DNA of 56,780 bases from an uncultured Eggerthellaceae bacterium (lineage in GTDB: Bacteria; Actinomycetota; Coriobacteriia; Coriobacteriales; Eggerthellaceae). Location: positions 1 through 56,780 of the forward strand of contig CAJUPL010000008.1 of the NCBI GenBank assembly GCA_910588435.1. The letters are read 5' to 3'. Below, piece by piece: positions 8,224 through 16,823 of this stretch (position 1 is its first letter; every line of letters starts with the position of its first letter). The translations under genes and the position numbers were made by a program. A model generated the notes under the pieces. It was given only the letters and a program-made list of their open reading frames with translations. It was not told where the DNA came from and ran no database searches.

Positions 8224-8805
8224 ATGGACTTCCACAAGGCTGCATTCAAAGCTGCATACGGCACAGAGGCGCAATTGCCCGAAAGCGTGCGCGCGGAGGT
8301 CTCGTTCGCAGGGCGCTCCAACGTTGGGAAGTCATCCCTTCTGAACAAGCTCATGTACAGGAAGGGCTTGGCGAAGGTGTCCTCCACGCCCGGCAAGACC
8401 GCAACCGTGAACTTCTACGACGTTGACGGCGTGGATCTGGTGGATCTGCCGGGATATGGGTACGCGAAGGTGTCCAAGTCCGAGCTTGACCGCTGGTCGG
8501 ACATGATCGAGGGATACTTCAATCAGGACAGGCGGTTCGCGCTGGTGGTGAGCCTCATAGACATCCGCCATGACCCAACGGCGCTGGATAAGAACATGGT
8601 TCAGTTCCTGCTTGATGCTGAGCTGCCGTTCGCCATAGCGCTGACGAAGGCTGACAAGCTCTCCAAGCAGAAGGGGCTGTCGCAGAAGGCGAAGATCGTG
8701 AAGCAGCTGAGCCTCCCGAAGGGCACGCCTGTGATCATGACGTCCTCCGAGAAGAACACCGGCATAGATGACCTGAGGAAGCTGATCTCCCAGAGCGCTT
8801 CGTGA
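8224..8805 (+). CDS. engB: Ribosome-assembly GTPase EngB/YsxC
   Basis: Small Ras-like GTPase needed for late assembly of the 50S ribosomal subunit. The 193-residue protein shows G1 GRSNVGKSS, the conserved threonine of G2 in STPGKT, G3 DLPGYGYA, G4 TKAD and G5 SSEKNTG, in the expected order and spacing. The open frame extends upstream to 8119, but the ATG before DFHKAAF is preceded by GGAGG at six bases and by a TATAAT at 8184, so I take it as the start. It is one of the few plus-strand genes here and is divergent from the surface protein gene. Confidence 0.95.
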   Translation: MDFHKAAFKAAYGTEAQLPESVRAEVSFAGRSNVGKSSLLNKLMYRKGLAKVSSTPGKTATVNFYDVDGVDLVDLPGYGYAKVSKSELDRWSDMIEGYFNQDRRFALVVSLIDIRHDPTALDKNMVQFLLDAELPFAIALTKADKLSKQKGLSQKAKIVKQLSLPKGTPVIMTSSEKNTGIDDLRKLISQSAS

Positions 8806-8825
8806 GGTGAGATTCGAAGAACGTC

Positions 8826-9329
8826 ATGGACCAAGCCAAGCCATATATGTTCGACAGCCTTCTCTATCCGAATGACCTGAGCGGCAAGGTTCTATATATG
8901 TATTTCGATGAATCCGGTGACCTTGATTTTTCAACCACGGGATCAAAGTACTTCATATTGACATGCATGATCACGACTCGACCTTTTCAATGCGCTGATG
9001 CATTGCGCGAACTCAAACATTCATTGATCACGGTACTGGACAGGTTCAAGCTTGATGCTCTAAGCAGCATTGTGGCTATAACTGACAGGCTACCAAACGA
9101 GGTGAGGAAGAAGAATTACGAGCATCAAATGAGGTTGATGCTATCTAAGAGATTGAAGGCCAGATTCACGATCGCGCATCATAGGTCATGTTCGGATATG
9201 AATCTTCAGATAGCAGATTATCTGAGCTGGGCGATACAGCGAAAGATGGAGCATGATGATGCGCATTGGCTCAGAAGGATAGAACGCACAATGCTCTCAA
9301 GCATTGAATACCATGAGGTCAGCATATGA
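8826..9329 (+). CDS. Short DUF3800-domain protein
   Basis: A 167-residue protein of the DUF3800 family, thought to have an RNase H-like fold; some members occur in defence loci, but the function is not established. Visible signatures are YFDESGD near the N terminus (about residue 21), AITDRLPNEVRKKNYEHQM in the middle and LQIADYLSWAIQRKME near the C terminus. The stretch between the first strand block and AITD, which normally carries a conserved HxxxD-type segment, is shorter than usual, so it may be an internally deleted copy. Codon use is more AT-rich than in engB. The gene starts 20 bases after engB with only a poor ribosome-binding site and abuts a convergent RNA candidate. Confidence 0.65.
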   Translation: MDQAKPYMFDSLLYPNDLSGKVLYMYFDESGDLDFSTTGSKYFILTCMITTRPFQCADALRELKHSLITVLDRFKLDALSSIVAITDRLPNEVRKKNYEHQMRLMLSKRLKARFTIAHHRSCSDMNLQIADYLSWAIQRKMEHDDAHWLRRIERTMLSSIEYHEVSI

Positions 9330-9425
9330 AAAAGGCCGCCATGAACTGACGGCCTGACCTTCCCGGCTATCCCATTCAAGGGAAGATTCCACCTGGGCCC
9401 CTTTTCACCGGGCTGGCACCTTTGT
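9329..9425 (-). ncRNA. Candidate small stable RNA (about 97 nt)
   Basis: On the minus strand an extended -10 box (TG-A-TATAAT, 9440-9432) is followed by about 97 bases and then a classic intrinsic terminator: AGGCCG (9355-9350 side) pairing with CGGCCT and ending in TTTTT at 9333-9329. Between them are GGTGCC, GGTGAAAAGGGG, GGTGGAATC and AGCCGGGAAGGTCAGGCC. Parts recall the core of cobalamin riboswitches, but the CCCGC-ACTGT element is absent and no gene follows on this strand, so I do not assign a family. The short reading frames here are unconvincing. It converges on the DUF3800 gene. Confidence 0.5.
9333..9355 (-). terminator. Intrinsic terminator of the small RNA candidate
   Basis: AGGCCG and CGGCCT form a 6-bp GC-rich stem with an 11-base loop; on the minus strand the stem runs directly into five T residues. 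It may also end the convergent transcript from the minus-strand region beyond. Confidence 0.75.
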
Positions 9426-9599
9426 GCAGACATTATATCAAGCACGAGCGCGAAGATGAGCTGCGAAACCATACCGATCTTGAAATAGCGTAGACTCTTC
9501 GTAACACCATCCGTCTTGTGAGCAGTGACCACATCCACGACTGTCCTTCCTTCTGCGGATGCATGCATTGCTTTCTGCAGCTGCCTGCAAGCCCGGAAG

Positions 9600-10766
9600 G
9601 CTCCCCCCCCCCTTTTTTTTTAGGAGTGGGCGTTCGCATTGCGAACGCAGCTGTGCGCTAGCACAGCGAAATGAGGGCGAAAGCCCGAAGCGCCCGGATT
9701 GGTGGTCTGCGTCAGGCAAGGTTGCCTGACCAGTTGCCTTGTTGCGGGTGTTCGCGGACTGGCGTCCGCGTTACGCATTGCTGACGCAATGCTGCGGCTG
9801 CAATGCAGCCGCCCACAGGTAATGGGTTGTAGCTATATTGCGCACGCCAGCATTCAGGGTTGCTACGTAGGGCAAGACACCGCACCTGTGCCTTGCCGCA
9901 CATTGGCGGTGGGGATCGCACATGAGCAAGGAGCATATCTCACCTGGACAGGTGCGCGTGAGCGCGCCAAGGCCGCTACTCATGAGCATGCTTGCACGAT
10001 CATGAGTTAAAGGCCGTAGTAAAAGTGCACAGGCATGCACTTTGCCTGTGCAGCAATTTTGGGGGCAGCAAGGAGGTCAGTGTTGCAGTTTGGATAGGTG
10101 GCCGGAAGGCCACCAAGGCCGCTACAGATGCATGAGCGACAAGCGAATGCAGCTGTTAAAGGCCGCGGTGAATGAAGCGGGATAGGTGCACAGTGTGCAC
10201 CTATCCCGTAAGCCGGACCGAGCGGAGCGAGGCCGAAGGATCGAGCAGGTTAGACGGAAAAGATTCAGGTTCAGCCTTGAGCCGCCGAGTTTTCGGAGGG
10301 GTCCCGAAAGGGGTCCCGACGAAAACGGCGATGCCCCCTACTCGCTGGTGGCGAAGCATGCGATGGCTGGTGCCCGAGCGTTTCTGAGGACCAAGGGAAA
10401 TATGGTAGAAGCGAAGCACCATATTTCCCTGCCAGTCCGAAGCCTAGCGAGGGTGCCAGCCATCGCGGGCGAGCGGGGTGAGGGATGGAGCCGGATGTGA
10501 CCGGATTGGTGTCTTGCGCCAGGCCACTTTGTCTTACTCACATCACCTATCCGGGTGTTCGCAGGCTATCGCCTGCGTTACGCATTGCTGGTGCAATGCT
10601 GCGGCTGCAATGCAGCCGCCTACCGCAAGGGGTTTCCGGTTGAACAGGTGGCCGGGAGGCCACCAAGGCCGCTACATGGTTGTAAATGAAATGAACAACC
10701 ATGTTAAAGGCCATTATGAAAGTGCATGGGCGTGCTCTTCGCCCATGCAACATTTTTCACAAGCCC
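9600..10766 (+). repeat. Multi-hairpin cassette B
   Basis: Non-coding block between the small-RNA candidate and the PPIase gene. It opens with a C10T9 run (9603-9621), then hairpins GTTCGC/GCGAAC, CTGTGC/GCACAG and GGGC-gaaa-GCCC. Next come the three-hairpin module at 9754-9769 (GCGGAC/GTCCGC), 9775-9792 (GCATTGC/GCAATGC) and 9794-9812 (GCGGCTGC/GCAGCCGC); a GTGCCTTGCCGC module (about 9870-9930); hairpin 9951-9968 with the GGCC frame around ACTCATGA/TCATGAGT; hairpin 10027-10051; hairpin 10097-10114 with a second frame (stem 10124-10133/10147-10156); a 14-bp stem 10178-10191/10195-10208; the GGGGTCCC hairpin with a gaaa loop; the long stem 10360-10375/10451-10466; a second three-hairpin module near 10560; another frame; and a final hairpin ending in CATTTTT at about 10755, eleven bases from the PPIase stop. 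Confidence 0.85.
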
Positions 10767-11606
10767 TTATACGTACTTCACGCTGGAGTTGTTGACCAGC
10801 CAGGAGAGCGCGGCTTCGCGGCGAGCGAACACCTGTGCCTCGTCTTCCTTGCCCTGATCCACCAGCTGCTCGTAGATCTTCTGCTTCTGCTCATCATCGT
10901 TGCCCGGCATCTGAGCTATCACCTGGGCCTCATCAAGCTGGATGTCCAAGTGATCTGCCAGAGCATCTATAGCGCACATGATGGCAAGCGCATCATCCGG
11001 CATCCCCGGCATGCGATCAGCCTCATCCGGCGTCTCCACCAGCCTCTTTGCCAGATGCCCTAGCACGATGTCAGGGAAGTTCGCGTCATCCTTCGCCATG
11101 TCAGGCAAGCCGAACTGCTTGGCAACGCCCTCACGGAATTCTTCCAGATTCGTTGCAGGTGCGAAGTGCTCAGTGATGAACTCATCTGTCAGCTCAGGAG
11201 CCTTGTTGTAGAGCAGCTTCTCCACATCCACCTTCATGGTGAGCTCAGAGGCATCGCCATCCTTCGCAAGCGGCATCTTGATCTTCGCATGCACATCAAC
11301 CGTGCTGCCCGCCTTCGCGCCGATCAGCTCATCATCGAACGTCTTCGGCATCTCGCCGGCGCCCACATGATAGATGGAGTGCTCCATCAGGAAGTTGTTC
11401 GCAGGGTTGCCGTCAAGCGCAGGCTCATGCGTGGTGACCACTAGGTAGTCCCCGGGCAGCACGCCGCGGTCATCGGGCACCTCGTGGTACTCCGCGAACG
11501 GCTCCAACAGCTTCTCTATCTGCGCGTCCACAAGGCTTTGCGGCACTTGCGGCTTGGGCAGCTCAACTGCCACCGGATCATATGAGCTCAAAGTGTACTT
11601 CGCCAT
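10767..11606 (-). CDS. Trigger-factor-like PPIase without ribosome-binding domain
   Basis: A 279-residue protein resembling the middle and C-terminal parts of trigger factor. An FKBP-like segment (about residues 50-125, including PGDYLVV, GAGEMPKTFDDELIGAKAGS and a following KIKMPLAK strand) is followed by the trigger-factor hallmark KAPELTDEFITEHFAPATNLEEFREGV (about 133-160) and a helical C-terminal arm. The N-terminal ribosome-binding domain of true trigger factor (GFRxGKxP loop) is absent, so it is probably a free peptidyl-prolyl isomerase or chaperone rather than the cell's main trigger factor. AGGAAAGGGA precedes the ATG. It is the last gene of a minus-strand run with a MoxR ATPase and a VWA-like protein, suggesting a protein-maturation role. 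Confidence 0.75.
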   Translation of the reverse strand: MAKYTLSSYDPVAVELPKPQVPQSLVDAQIEKLLEPFAEYHEVPDDRGVLPGDYLVVTTHEPALDGNPANNFLMEHSIYHVGAGEMPKTFDDELIGAKAGSTVDVHAKIKMPLAKDGDASELTMKVDVEKLLYNKAPELTDEFITEHFAPATNLEEFREGVAKQFGLPDMAKDDANFPDIVLGHLAKRLVETPDEADRMPGMPDDALAIMCAIDALADHLDIQLDEAQVIAQMPGNDDEQKQKIYEQLVDQGKEDEAQVFARREAALSWLVNNSSVKYV

Positions 11607-11633
11607 GTTCTATCCCTTTCCTGCCTTGAAGGC

Positions 11634-13121
11634 CTAAAGCTCCCACATCTCGTCCAAGTCCTCCACGTATGCGCGAAGCTTGCGCTGCGTGTCAGACAAG
11701 ATCATCTTCTGGTTATGCGCATGATACTCGTCAGACCCGAACTGCGCGATGAAGCGCGCCGTGGCATTGCGCCCGGTGAGGTCCGTCACGAAGATCAGCA
11801 TCTCCTGCTCATCTCCGAACGCCTCCTCCAAGAATGCGAATGCGTTCCCCAAGTGCGCCTTCGCAGCATCAACCTCAGGCTGGATGTCAGAGTCCGCTAC
11901 GAAGAGCGCCTCCAGGTCCTGCATGGCGGCACCGTCAGGCAACTTGGTCAGATACTGCTTCAGCATGCTGATCTCATCCGTCAGCTTGCGGCGCTTGCGC
12001 TTGGAATTGCCGCCGGATGCAGCCAGGAACGCAAGCGCTTGCTTGCGCTCAGATATCACGCCTTCCAAGGCAGCGCGCGTGTCCGCTTCCTCCTTTATGG
12101 CCCTCAGGTCATCGCGAACAGCAAGGAGCAGGTCCGTCTTATCCATCACAGCGTGCTCTTCGGACTCTAGCGCGTCAAGCAGAAGCCCAAGCAAGGAGAG
12201 CCTCTCATCGAAAGCTGCCGCCTGTGCACGCTGGAGCACCTCATCCGGCGCCTGCCCGTCAAGGATGGCCTCTATCCGGTAGTCATCACGGTATTTGTCA
12301 AAGAGGTCATAGTAGGCTGCGAACTCACCTGCGATGCGCGGGTCCTGCACATAATGCGCAACCAGCGCCTCATCAACGGGCTTTCCCAGCTTCTCGTACA
12401 CGCGGATGATGTCAGAGAGGTCATCCCATGCGCGCGCCGTCACGAATGACTTTCCATCCAGCGTGGATTCTACGGAGTAGAAGCGGTTCTTCTTCGCGTC
12501 CAGGAACGTGAGGACGGCCGGATGCACGCCCTTCTCGAGAGCGTACGCGCGCCATGCGTCATAGTCCGGCTCAACCTGGATGCGCTTCAAGCGGTCGAGC
12601 GTGACGATATCGAACTCATGCACGCTGCGGTTGTACTCAGGCGGGTTGCCTGCCGTGACCACCACCCAGCCGTCCGGCACTTTATGACGGCCGAACGTCT
12701 TGAACTGCAGGAACTGGAGCATTGACGGATAGAGCGTCTCAGACACGCAGTTGATCTCATCAAGGAAGAGGATCCCGCGCTCCCGCCCGCTCTCGCGCAT
12801 GAGGTCATACACGCTGCCTATGATCTCAGACATGGTGTATTCGGACGCATCGTAGGTCTGGCCGCCGTATTCGCGGTTCACGATGAACGGAAGCCCCAGC
12901 GCGGACTGGCGCGTGTGATGCGTCATGGAATAGGACACGAGGCCTATGTCCAGCTCATCAGCTATCTGGGACATGATGGCGGTCTTGCCTATGCCCGGCG
13001 CACCCACCAAGAAGATGGGCCGCTGGGATGCGGGGGCCAGGAGCGCGTCCCCGTGATCGTCCACCGCCAGATACGCCTCCACCGTATCCTTCACTTGTTG
13101 CTTGGCCTTGCCTATGTCCAT
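11634..13121 (-). CDS. MoxR-family AAA+ ATPase
   Basis: A 495-residue AAA+ ATPase. Walker A is GAPGIGKTA at about residue 37, Walker B is GILFLDEIN near 117, and sensor 1 lies in WVVVTAGNPPEYNRS. MoxR-type ATPases work with VWA-domain partners to remodel or load cofactors into protein complexes. The start overlaps the end of the VWA-like gene by 10 bases and its ribosome-binding site GGAGGG sits inside that gene, so the two are translationally linked. About 200 C-terminal residues form a helical, Ala/Lys/Glu-rich extension beyond the ATPase core. Its substrate is unknown; the next gene is a PPIase. Confidence 0.85.
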   Translation of the reverse strand: MDIGKAKQQVKDTVEAYLAVDDHGDALLAPASQRPIFLVGAPGIGKTAIMSQIADELDIGLVSYSMTHHTRQSALGLPFIVNREYGGQTYDASEYTMSEIIGSVYDLMRESGRERGILFLDEINCVSETLYPSMLQFLQFKTFGRHKVPDGWVVVTAGNPPEYNRSVHEFDIVTLDRLKRIQVEPDYDAWRAYALEKGVHPAVLTFLDAKKNRFYSVESTLDGKSFVTARAWDDLSDIIRVYEKLGKPVDEALVAHYVQDPRIAGEFAAYYDLFDKYRDDYRIEAILDGQAPDEVLQRAQAAAFDERLSLLGLLLDALESEEHAVMDKTDLLLAVRDDLRAIKEEADTRAALEGVISERKQALAFLAASGGNSKRKRRKLTDEISMLKQYLTKLPDGAAMQDLEALFVADSDIQPEVDAAKAHLGNAFAFLEEAFGDEQEMLIFVTDLTGRNATARFIAQFGSDEYHAHNQKMILSDTQRKLRAYVEDLDEMWEL

Positions 13122-14884
13122 GAACCCTCCTCTTTCACTTCCAGCTCATCCTTCGTCACTATCGTCTTCAGCGCCCAAGGCGGGACCTCAGGCGAGGTAT
13201 AGCCGTCATCTAGGAACACGAACGCCGTGTCATAGGCGGGAGGGCGCCGGGGGTAGACGCCCTCGCCGTCTGTGAAGTACAGAAGCCCGCGAAGGTCAGT
13301 GATGTCGCCCTTCTCTATCAGAAGATCGACATAGCTGAACACGGGGCGGAAATCAGTGCCGCCGAAGCCCTTCAGCTCCATGTCCCTCATATACATCTCA
13401 AGCTGCTCCAAAGACGTGATGCGCGTGTCCTCCTGCACCTCAGCGTCGCACTGGATGATGTGGATGTTCACGCGCTCAGTGAAGCTCTCAGATGCCCGCA
13501 GGATGTTGTACGTCTTGTTCATGAACGCCTGCACCACCTCACCGGAGCATGACTCAGACGTGTCTATGGCTATCACGAAGTCATGGATGCGCTTGTCGTC
13601 CTTATACTCAAGCGGCTCTATGAGAGGCATGTTGCCGTAGTGGTCAAGCCCGTATTTGTAGTAGATGTAGTCGAACTCATCGTCGTTCACGCGCATAGTC
13701 TCATGCAGCGTGGCGAAGCGAGAGAGGAACTCAGCGTAGTTGCCAACATCACGGCTCACGGCCTTGAGCGCCACTATCAGGTTGCCCGCGCCCTCACCCG
13801 CGCGCGCCAGGTGCGTCTCAAGGTCAACCTCCATGCGGCGCGCGATATCCTCCCACTCCTGGCGAAGCTCTTCCCGCTCTTCCTCAGACATGGGCTCTGA
13901 GACAGGCTCATCGATGCTGCCGCTTCCGTCGCCGTCTCCATCAGACGCGCTTGCGTCCTGTTCGTTATCGCCTTCCATGGACTGCGCCTCGTCCTCCGCG
14001 CCGTCATCTGGCTCAGGCGTTGCATCCTCAGGCAGAGGCACGGGCACTGGCTCATCAGCTATGGCGTCAAGCTCCTCTGACTCAGCTGACTGCGAGGTCT
14101 TCTCAGAGCCCTGCGAGGGCTCAGTTGCCTCAGAGGCCCCGTTCGCATCCTTGCGAACGTGCTCCTCCTCGTCCCCGTACCAAAGGCCATGAGCGTCATG
14201 GAAGAACATGGGCGCAAGGGATTTCAGGTCAGTGTGGTTGCCTTCGTTGCCGAAGAACCAGTACAGCCGCTCAGCCGTCACCACGCCACCCACATGTGCC
14301 TTGAGCACGTGCAGGGCCTCCTTTGCGCGGCGGTCCATGTTGGACGGGAACTCCTCTGCCACAAGATCCAGGATGATGGCCTCAATGGCGATGTCGCACG
14401 CAACGTCCCACGGCTGTCGCAGAACGGAATACAGCATGAACGGATGGCGGAAGATGCAATGGAACAGGCAATGGATGACGTCGCGCACCACTTCGTTGAA
14501 CGACAGCTTGAAGCGGTCTATCACATACACCGGATCGAAGTAGACCGCACGTCCGTCACTGGCGATGCCGTAGATGTCGAACGAAGGGATCAGCGGCATC
14601 TTCCAGAGCGCCTGATCCAAGAAGCGGAAGCGCACGGCCAGGGCGTTGCGCGCTTCTTCCAGTATCTCAAGCGCAACAGGGCGCGCGGCCTCATAGCGCT
14701 CGCGCTTCTTCTGCATGCGCTCTTCGGTGACGAGGCTTATCCGCTCTCCGTCACCGCCGCTGCCAACTCCCCTGTCCTGGAACGCCTTCGCGCTCTTCAA
14801 GATCCCACGCGCTGCCTGGGCTTCCTTCTTCGCTAGGACCACATCGCCTTCAGCGATGGGCGTCATGTCCTTCATCTGCGCCAT
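13112..14884 (-). CDS. VWA-like / DUF2201 metallopeptidase-like protein
   Basis: A 590-residue protein with a DUF2201 architecture. An N-terminal metallopeptidase-like domain (about 60-240) contains VIHCLFHCIFRHP; the family motif is HExxH-like, but here the glutamate position is cysteine, so hydrolytic activity is doubtful. A long acidic Glu/Asp/Ser-rich linker (about 245-335) follows. The C-terminal VWA-like domain (about 440-570) begins with FVIAIDTSESCSG, a DxSxS MIDAS motif, and contains GGTDF and YFTDGEG. Proteins of this type are encoded next to MoxR ATPases, as here, and probably act as its partner. Its ATG overlaps the TGA of the LRR gene (TGATG), so translation is coupled. It is cytosolic: no signal peptide or membrane helix is seen. 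Confidence 0.85.
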   Translation of the reverse strand: MAQMKDMTPIAEGDVVLAKKEAQAARGILKSAKAFQDRGVGSGGDGERISLVTEERMQKKRERYEAARPVALEILEEARNALAVRFRFLDQALWKMPLIPSFDIYGIASDGRAVYFDPVYVIDRFKLSFNEVVRDVIHCLFHCIFRHPFMLYSVLRQPWDVACDIAIEAIILDLVAEEFPSNMDRRAKEALHVLKAHVGGVVTAERLYWFFGNEGNHTDLKSLAPMFFHDAHGLWYGDEEEHVRKDANGASEATEPSQGSEKTSQSAESEELDAIADEPVPVPLPEDATPEPDDGAEDEAQSMEGDNEQDASASDGDGDGSGSIDEPVSEPMSEEEREELRQEWEDIARRMEVDLETHLARAGEGAGNLIVALKAVSRDVGNYAEFLSRFATLHETMRVNDDEFDYIYYKYGLDHYGNMPLIEPLEYKDDKRIHDFVIAIDTSESCSGEVVQAFMNKTYNILRASESFTERVNIHIIQCDAEVQEDTRITSLEQLEMYMRDMELKGFGGTDFRPVFSYVDLLIEKGDITDLRGLLYFTDGEGVYPRRPPAYDTAFVFLDDGYTSPEVPPWALKTIVTKDELEVKEEGSWT

Positions 14885-16746
14885 CAGATAGTCAGATCCA
14901 ATCCTGTTGCCTGCCCGCTTTCATGCGCCAGCTCCAACAAGCACGCTATGGCCTGGGTGTCATTGGTGCCCATGACCTCATCCAGCGCCTCTTGCACCGT
15001 ATCTGGCGAAAGGACGTCCCAGCTCATCAGGTCCCGGAGCGCCTCCATGTCTCCTTTGTGCGCGAAGAACCTGCAGATGGCCGCCTGCTTCCTGTCCAAT
15101 ATCCCCAGATACAGCTGTCGAATATCGTCCAGTAGCCAGATGGGGTCACGCAGGCGCGCCAATGCCGCCGGCGCGAACTCCGGCACGGCGCCAGTGTTGG
15201 TCACCCACGCGTCGTAATACGGGAAGACGAATATGGTGCGAGCGTCTTCGGTTGTGAAGAGCTCTGTCAGCGTGCGAAAGCGAGCCGACATGCTAGGTAT
15301 GGGCAACGTGATCCATCTGTCCCGTTCATCTGTCACCTCAACGCGCACGCATGATGGTGAGCGCCCAACAGAGAGAGATTGCTCGCAGATGCTATGCATG
15401 TGCCCATGCACGACGACCTCATCTATCTCAGATGCCCCGAAGAGCGCATACGGCGCTACCCTGTTCACGCTGTCAGGGAAGCGAACGATGCCGTCAGGAC
15501 CAACGTAGATCACTGCCTTGTCTTGCCCGCTATCTCCGGCACCCCGCTCGCATAGAAGGCCGCTCTCAAGGTAGAAGCGCTCGTTTCGGGGGTCCAGGTC
15601 AACGAAGCGAAGGGGGCTTGCGTTCATCGTGTGGCTCTCCCCTTGCACAAGGAGCGCCGCATCCCCTATCTCACGAACATTCGGACCTATCCTGAGCGAG
15701 CGGATGCGCGTGTCCATGAACGCATGAGCGCCTATGCGGATGAGGCTGTCAGGCAGGTCCACGCACGCGAGGGACCGGCTACCGCGAAAGGCGTCATCGC
15801 CTATCTCCTGCACGCCTTCGGCAACATCCACATAACGCAAGTGAGGACGCCTTCTGAAGGCATCGGGCAAGATCTGCTTGGCGCCGCTGGCAACATGGAA
15901 CTCGGCAACGCAGCTCAGAAGCTCAGCCAGGTCACCATTTCGGTAGAGGCCACCCTGCGCATCTATGGCGAAGGTCTCATTGGCGCTATCCACCGAGATG
16001 GTCCCTGCATGCCCTATGCGAGATGCAGGAGTCCCATTGAATGCATCATGGCCTATGTGCTGCACGGTTGCCGGGATGCGCAGCCGCTCTAGCGCAGACA
16101 GCGCGAAGGCCTGGTCTCCAATGGATTCCAGCCCCGTGTCCAAGATGCACGCCTTCAGCTGCTTGCAGCAATAGAACGCCTTCTCACCCAACGTGCGAAC
16201 GCTTCCGGGCACGCTTGTCACCTCTATGCCGGATTTCGCGAATGCAAGGCGCCCGATCTCTTCCAATCCGTCCGGCAGCCTCACGCATCGCAGCTTCTCA
16301 GCTGAGTCGAACGCGCGCTCCCCTATCACCTTGCAGCTGGCGCGAACCTCATACTCTTCGCACTGCACGATGAGGCGGATGAGCTTCGTGCCATCCTTGG
16401 AATAGACAGCCACGCCATCCGTTGAGAACAGGGGATTTTCCTCATCAACCTCAACGGCAACGCTTGCAACTGGCCCATGCGGCCCCTCACCGAAGCTCCT
16501 TATCTCAGGCCCAACCATGAGCGTCTCTGCGAACACTCGACCAAGCTTCGTGGGGTCCTCCTCAGCCAAGGCAACAGCTGCAGCCGCCACGCCCTCTGCC
16601 TCAGAAGCAGAGCAACCCTGCACCTGATATCCATCAAGTGCAGGGTCATTTATCTTCGCTAGGTTCGCAAGCTCAACTGGGCTCAGACGGACGCCACCCG
16701 TAGCCACGGATGCAGCATCTTCCCTCCATGATGCTGGAGCGCCCAT
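14884..16746 (-). CDS. BspA-type leucine-rich repeat protein (cytosolic)
   Basis: A 620-residue protein whose middle (about 120-480) consists of LRR_5/BspA-like repeats such as KVIGERAFDSAEKLRCVRLPDGLEEIGRLAF. Proteins of this class usually serve protein-protein contact. The C-terminal 110 residues are helical. No signal peptide is present, unlike surface BspA proteins. The frame also permits a GTG start at 16827 overlapping the MFS stop, but the extra 27 codons use codons unlike the rest (CAA AGG CAA AGG) and encode the strong ribosome-binding site AGGAGGAGG eight bases before the ATG at 16746, so I choose that start. It precedes and overlaps the VWA-like gene, which suggests that it works with the MoxR/VWA pair. 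Confidence 0.8.
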   Translation of the reverse strand: MGAPASWREDAASVATGGVRLSPVELANLAKINDPALDGYQVQGCSASEAEGVAAAAVALAEEDPTKLGRVFAETLMVGPEIRSFGEGPHGPVASVAVEVDEENPLFSTDGVAVYSKDGTKLIRLIVQCEEYEVRASCKVIGERAFDSAEKLRCVRLPDGLEEIGRLAFAKSGIEVTSVPGSVRTLGEKAFYCCKQLKACILDTGLESIGDQAFALSALERLRIPATVQHIGHDAFNGTPASRIGHAGTISVDSANETFAIDAQGGLYRNGDLAELLSCVAEFHVASGAKQILPDAFRRRPHLRYVDVAEGVQEIGDDAFRGSRSLACVDLPDSLIRIGAHAFMDTRIRSLRIGPNVREIGDAALLVQGESHTMNASPLRFVDLDPRNERFYLESGLLCERGAGDSGQDKAVIYVGPDGIVRFPDSVNRVAPYALFGASEIDEVVVHGHMHSICEQSLSVGRSPSCVRVEVTDERDRWITLPIPSMSARFRTLTELFTTEDARTIFVFPYYDAWVTNTGAVPEFAPAALARLRDPIWLLDDIRQLYLGILDRKQAAICRFFAHKGDMEALRDLMSWDVLSPDTVQEALDEVMGTNDTQAIACLLELAHESGQATGLDLTI

Positions 16747-16823
16747 CTCAGCACCCTCCTCCTCGTCTTGCGAAGCAGCGGTCCTTTGCCTTTGCTGCCA
16801 GGACCACCCAGTGAAGCAATTGC

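Noticed and set aside
9411..9428. Plus-strand sigma-54 promoter (TGGCACC...TGCAG)
   Set aside because: GG and GC are spaced by nine, not ten, bases, no gene follows at the right place, and it lies within the RNA candidate.
9218..9568. Minus-strand 116-residue open frame
   Set aside because: It runs through a promoter, the candidate RNA and its terminator, and looks like no protein family.
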